64,000 bases of DNA from Oscarella lobularis. Lineage: Eukaryota > Porifera > Homoscleromorpha > Homosclerophorida > Oscarellidae. Position 1 is the stretch's first letter; every line of letters starts with the position of its first letter. The notes beneath the pieces are model-generated. The model was given only the letters and a program-made list of their open reading frames with translations, was not told the origin of the DNA and did no database searches. The translations under genes were made by a program, and so were the position numbers. Shown here piece by piece: positions 61,801 to 64,000 of this stretch. The stretch covers positions 1,674,001 through 1,738,000 of the forward strand of contig NC_089194.1 in assembly GCF_947507565.1 (NCBI RefSeq), in the 5' to 3' direction.

Positions 61801-63990
61801 CTTCATGAGAACTTCAGCGTCGCGTTCGGACTTCGTTTTCTTCTGTTTTCCCTTTGCGAGCGACGAGAGATGCTTTGCGGCCAAGGAAAGCGTCTGAAAA
61901 GCCGAAGAACGCGACGCCAATTCACCTTGGACTTTCTACAGATCAAACAGCAATGAAATTAGGTCTATTTCCTTCGTTTTCTCGCCTTCGCTTCGTCTAG
62001 CTCGCGTTCTATGTCCCTGAGATCTTCCAAGGAAACTTTCTCTTTCAATTTTTCCTTCGTGGTCTTCTTAACCCATCCTGAAATCTCAACAAGTCTTCCT
62101 TTCAATTCCATCACCTAGAAAACACCCCCAATGCTCATTGGTCAATACCCTACGTCACTTTTATACCCTATCAAAGCCAAAACTGACGGCAACTAGCTCC
62201 TGTTCCATGTTCTGCGTCAGTGTAGCCCACTCCTTTGCAACGTTGTCTAACTGAGTTTGAACCAGACCTGCTTCTTCTCTCTCCGGATGCGTTTTCATAA
62301 AAGCTTCGCCGTCTGAAACCAGCAAGTCCAATTCCTCTTGAAATCCCTTCTTTCTTCGCTGAAAACGCTGGAGATATCAATATATAAACGTAGGCAATTT
62401 TTAAAATATTTTACTGACTTCGAGTTCGGTCTTTTTCTTTCCTCTCGCGCTTCCGCTTTTGAATACAGCTCCTTCTCTCTCCAATATCTTCACAAACGTC
62501 TCGTATCTCTTCGCGTAGACCCCATAGAGATCCTCCTTTCGCTCGAGACGCATTTTTTTCATGTCCAAGAGCCGCTGGACCTTTTCCCAGTGGCGCTTGT
62601 CTTTTTCAAGTCGCTGCTTGAACTGGCGTTGCGTATTTGCTGACATGTCAATCAGCAGATAGGAATCCGTAACAATGTCGCGAAATTTGTCGAGAGACGC
62701 CTGATGAAGCTAAAAATTAATAAAGAAATTAATAATTAGATGATTAATTGAAATTCTTAATTGATCAATAAATAATATAGGAACGTTCTAATCAAATATC
62801 AAATATCAAATTATTTTTATTGTTTTCACCTTATGAAGCTAAAAATTAATAAAGAAATCGATAAGTGAGACGTGAAATTAATAAATATTTATAGGAACGT
62901 TCTAATCAATTACAAAATATTAAATTATTTTTATTATCTCCACCTTATGAAGCTAAAAAATTAATAAAGAAATCGATAAGTGAGACGCGAAAATAATAAT
63001 TAGATGATTAATCGAAATTCAATACATAGGAACGTTCTAATTCTAATCAACTATGAACTATTAAATTATTTTTATTATCCTCACCTTGAGATGTTCTTCT
63101 TGCCAGCCCTCCGCTTCCCCATCCCAGCTCTGCAAATGCTTATCAACCCTCTCCAGCCAATTCTCCAACGCTCCAAGCTGCGCTTCCTGCGTCGAAACAA
63201 CGACCTTCGATATCTTCCGTCCCTTCTCGCGAGAACTCGCCGTGACGCGATTCCAGCGCTTTCCCAGCTCCCCGACATCGCGATGGAGACCGCGAATGTC
63301 TTCGCTACTCGGCTGGCTTTTGATTACCGTGTTGCTACGGTCGATTAGTGACGTCACTTCTTGACTACGCTCGTGAAGATGCTTCAGACGATCTTGGTGC
63401 TCCGTGTAGAACGTTCGGGCCTTTGCGGCGTCCGTTCCCTGATGCGGAGGCGGAATTTCGAAACCCTGTTCCACTTCTGTGAGGAAGGAGTTGAGAGATT
63501 GGACTTCGGAGCGAAGGGTTTGGATTTTTATTGTTTTCGCTGACGTGGCTTGGATTTTGGGCGGTTTGAAGGCGGAAGTCGGCGACGCGGCAGAGGGACT
63601 GGCGATGACGTCACGCTTAGAAGACCCCAATTGAATCTAAACCACCAAAAATATTATTAATTCTAATATCGATTATAAGACTATTTACCTTGAGTGATGT
63701 GGATTTCTTTTCGTTTCCCTCCCCCTCGTCCGCTCTCCCGGATGCGGAAGAACCGACTCTAACAGTCACGTGACTTGTTTTGGAGATGGAGGATATTCCG
63801 TGATCGCTTTGGCTTTTTTTCATTTTGAAACCCGTGTTGCCAGGCGACGGCGAACGTTGATAGGTCGGCTTGGAGACGGCGGGAAGACGGGGAATCAAAG
63901 ACGGGGGTATGACGTCGTGGGGAAAGACGTTGTACAAAGAGGCAACGTAGAGAAAGACTACTTTGTCATCCGGGTCACCGCAGGCAATGT
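46874..63990 (-). CDS. DMD: dystrophin-family protein (5' end off window; no ZZ domain seen)
   Basis: The right-most exon (to a splice acceptor at 63991-63992) is the end of CH2 (KVVFLYVASLYNVF) plus a Ser/Pro linker. Many exons from about 63640 down to 48390 encode spectrin-like helical repeats with conserved Trp (for example LENWLERVDKHLQSW, LEEWMRS-like helices). A hinge-like segment lies near 58600-58690 and an acidic Ser/Asp stretch near 55100-55190. The WW domain is LPSGWIRVETSAGVPYFVK joined to MDVTQWDHP (48040-48110 and about 47945-47995). The EF-hand region follows: HPGYRTAMKLRSVV, HKCTDMLLTWLLKSYDA, RSRSGRISVLSFKI, SHVEDKYR, GLSAFLEWMRSEPSILKWLP. Translation stops at 46874-46876, soon after where the ZZ domain should begin. 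Dystrophin links cortical actin to the membrane dystroglycan complex; a missing ZZ would weaken the dystroglycan side. The N-terminal CH domains are outside the window. Confidence 0.9.
51400..51515. repeat. GTCAAT-rich minisatellite in a dystrophin intron
   Basis: Many irregular copies of (A/T)GTCAATC/G and AACGTCAATCTGTCAATC occur in an intron. Related TGTCAATCA runs occur near 59470-59520 and 59640. Confidence 0.6.
55098..55190 (-). other. acidic Ser/Asp low-complexity insert in the dystrophin rod
   Basis: In frame with the rod exon at 54748-55272, residues GDGDSSDDDDDDNSSDSGDD and onward form an Asp/Ser/Gly run of about 32 residues, between helical segments (RPLLKATGIYRRR and LQETLHEIKARYREAGERV). 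It is unlike the flanking spectrin helices. Confidence 0.8.
56985..57190. repeat. tandem duplication inside a dystrophin intron
   Basis: Two copies, separated by about 40 bp, share CCTCAACTAAGAT, ACGTCTAATAGCTAAACTAA and GAGGCTTATTATAAGAGGAG. They lie upstream of the GTATGG donor at about 57222-57227. Confidence 0.75.
59440..59760. repeat. (TTAA)n tracts and an approximately 180-bp duplicated block in a dystrophin intron
   Basis: A TTAATTAA run at 59440-59470 is followed by two copies of a block with TTTTTTCTTGGGTAATTAG, TATAAACCAAGAAGAAACG and ACGCGGCAT (about 59528-59600 and 59708-59770). Confidence 0.75.
62701..63090 (-). repeat. triplicated dystrophin intron with two potential 9-nt microexons
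   Basis: Between the exon ending at 63085 (HLK) and the exon starting at 62709 (CTTCATCAG, LHQ) lie three intron-like units of about 105-135 bp. Each shares ATAGGAACGTTCTAAT and TTAAATTATTTTTATT. At 62944-62952 and 62830-62838 the units are separated by CTTCATAAG on the minus strand, flanked by AG on its 5' side and GT on its 3' side. Confidence 0.85.
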
Positions 63991-64000
63991 CTGAGGATGA

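Overview
This window is animal (metazoan) nuclear DNA. It has multi-exon genes with short introns (mostly about 40-150 bp), closely packed, and gene families typical of animals: dystrophin, TRAF adaptors, an IRAK-like kinase fragment, a cGMP-dependent kinase, a cyclic-nucleotide-gated channel and AP-2 sigma. The compact introns and diverged sequences suggest an early-branching animal, most likely a sponge. That is inference; nothing here proves the species. No tRNA, rRNA, CRISPR array or prokaryotic operon was seen. Almost all genes are on the minus strand; AP2S1 (about 34.8-35.5 kb) is the one clear plus-strand gene.

Region 1 (1 to about 27.9 kb) is a recent tandem array of TRAF-family genes (RING, zinc fingers, coiled coil, MATH) interleaved with ZYG11-like leucine-rich-repeat genes. 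Three units can be followed: A (about 1-11.5 kb), B (11.5-22.9 kb) and a shortened C (23-27.9 kb). Several copies are broken: both long ZYG11-like copies carry frameshifts at different places, one TRAF copy has lost its MATH domain to unrelated sequence, and others lack 5' exons. Four hairpin transposons with 9-bp target duplications sit only in unit A; their empty sites survive in unit B and two also in unit C. The TRAF gene at 25.7-27.9 kb looks intact and probably represents the parent of the TRAF-c/d copies.

Region 2 (28.9-34.8 kb) continues the signalling theme: a complete TRAF gene, a TRAF-like gene without a MATH domain, and a gene joining an IRAK-type kinase N-lobe to a helical region and two tandem 20-residue repeats that resemble RHIM amyloid motifs. 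TRAF, IRAK and ZYG11-type proteins are all connected with ubiquitin or innate-immune signalling, so 1-34.8 kb can be read as a fast-evolving signalling cluster.

Region 3 (34.8-64 kb) is conserved housekeeping and cell-biology sequence: AP2S1 (plus), a DNAJB12/14-type ER chaperone, a cGMP-dependent protein kinase, a CNG channel immediately upstream of it, and a 17-kb stretch of a dystrophin gene running off the right edge. The dystrophin keeps the end of CH2, a long spectrin-repeat rod, a WW domain and the EF-hand region, but appears to stop just before the ZZ domain. One of its introns is tandemly triplicated in a way that creates two potential in-frame 9-nt microexons.
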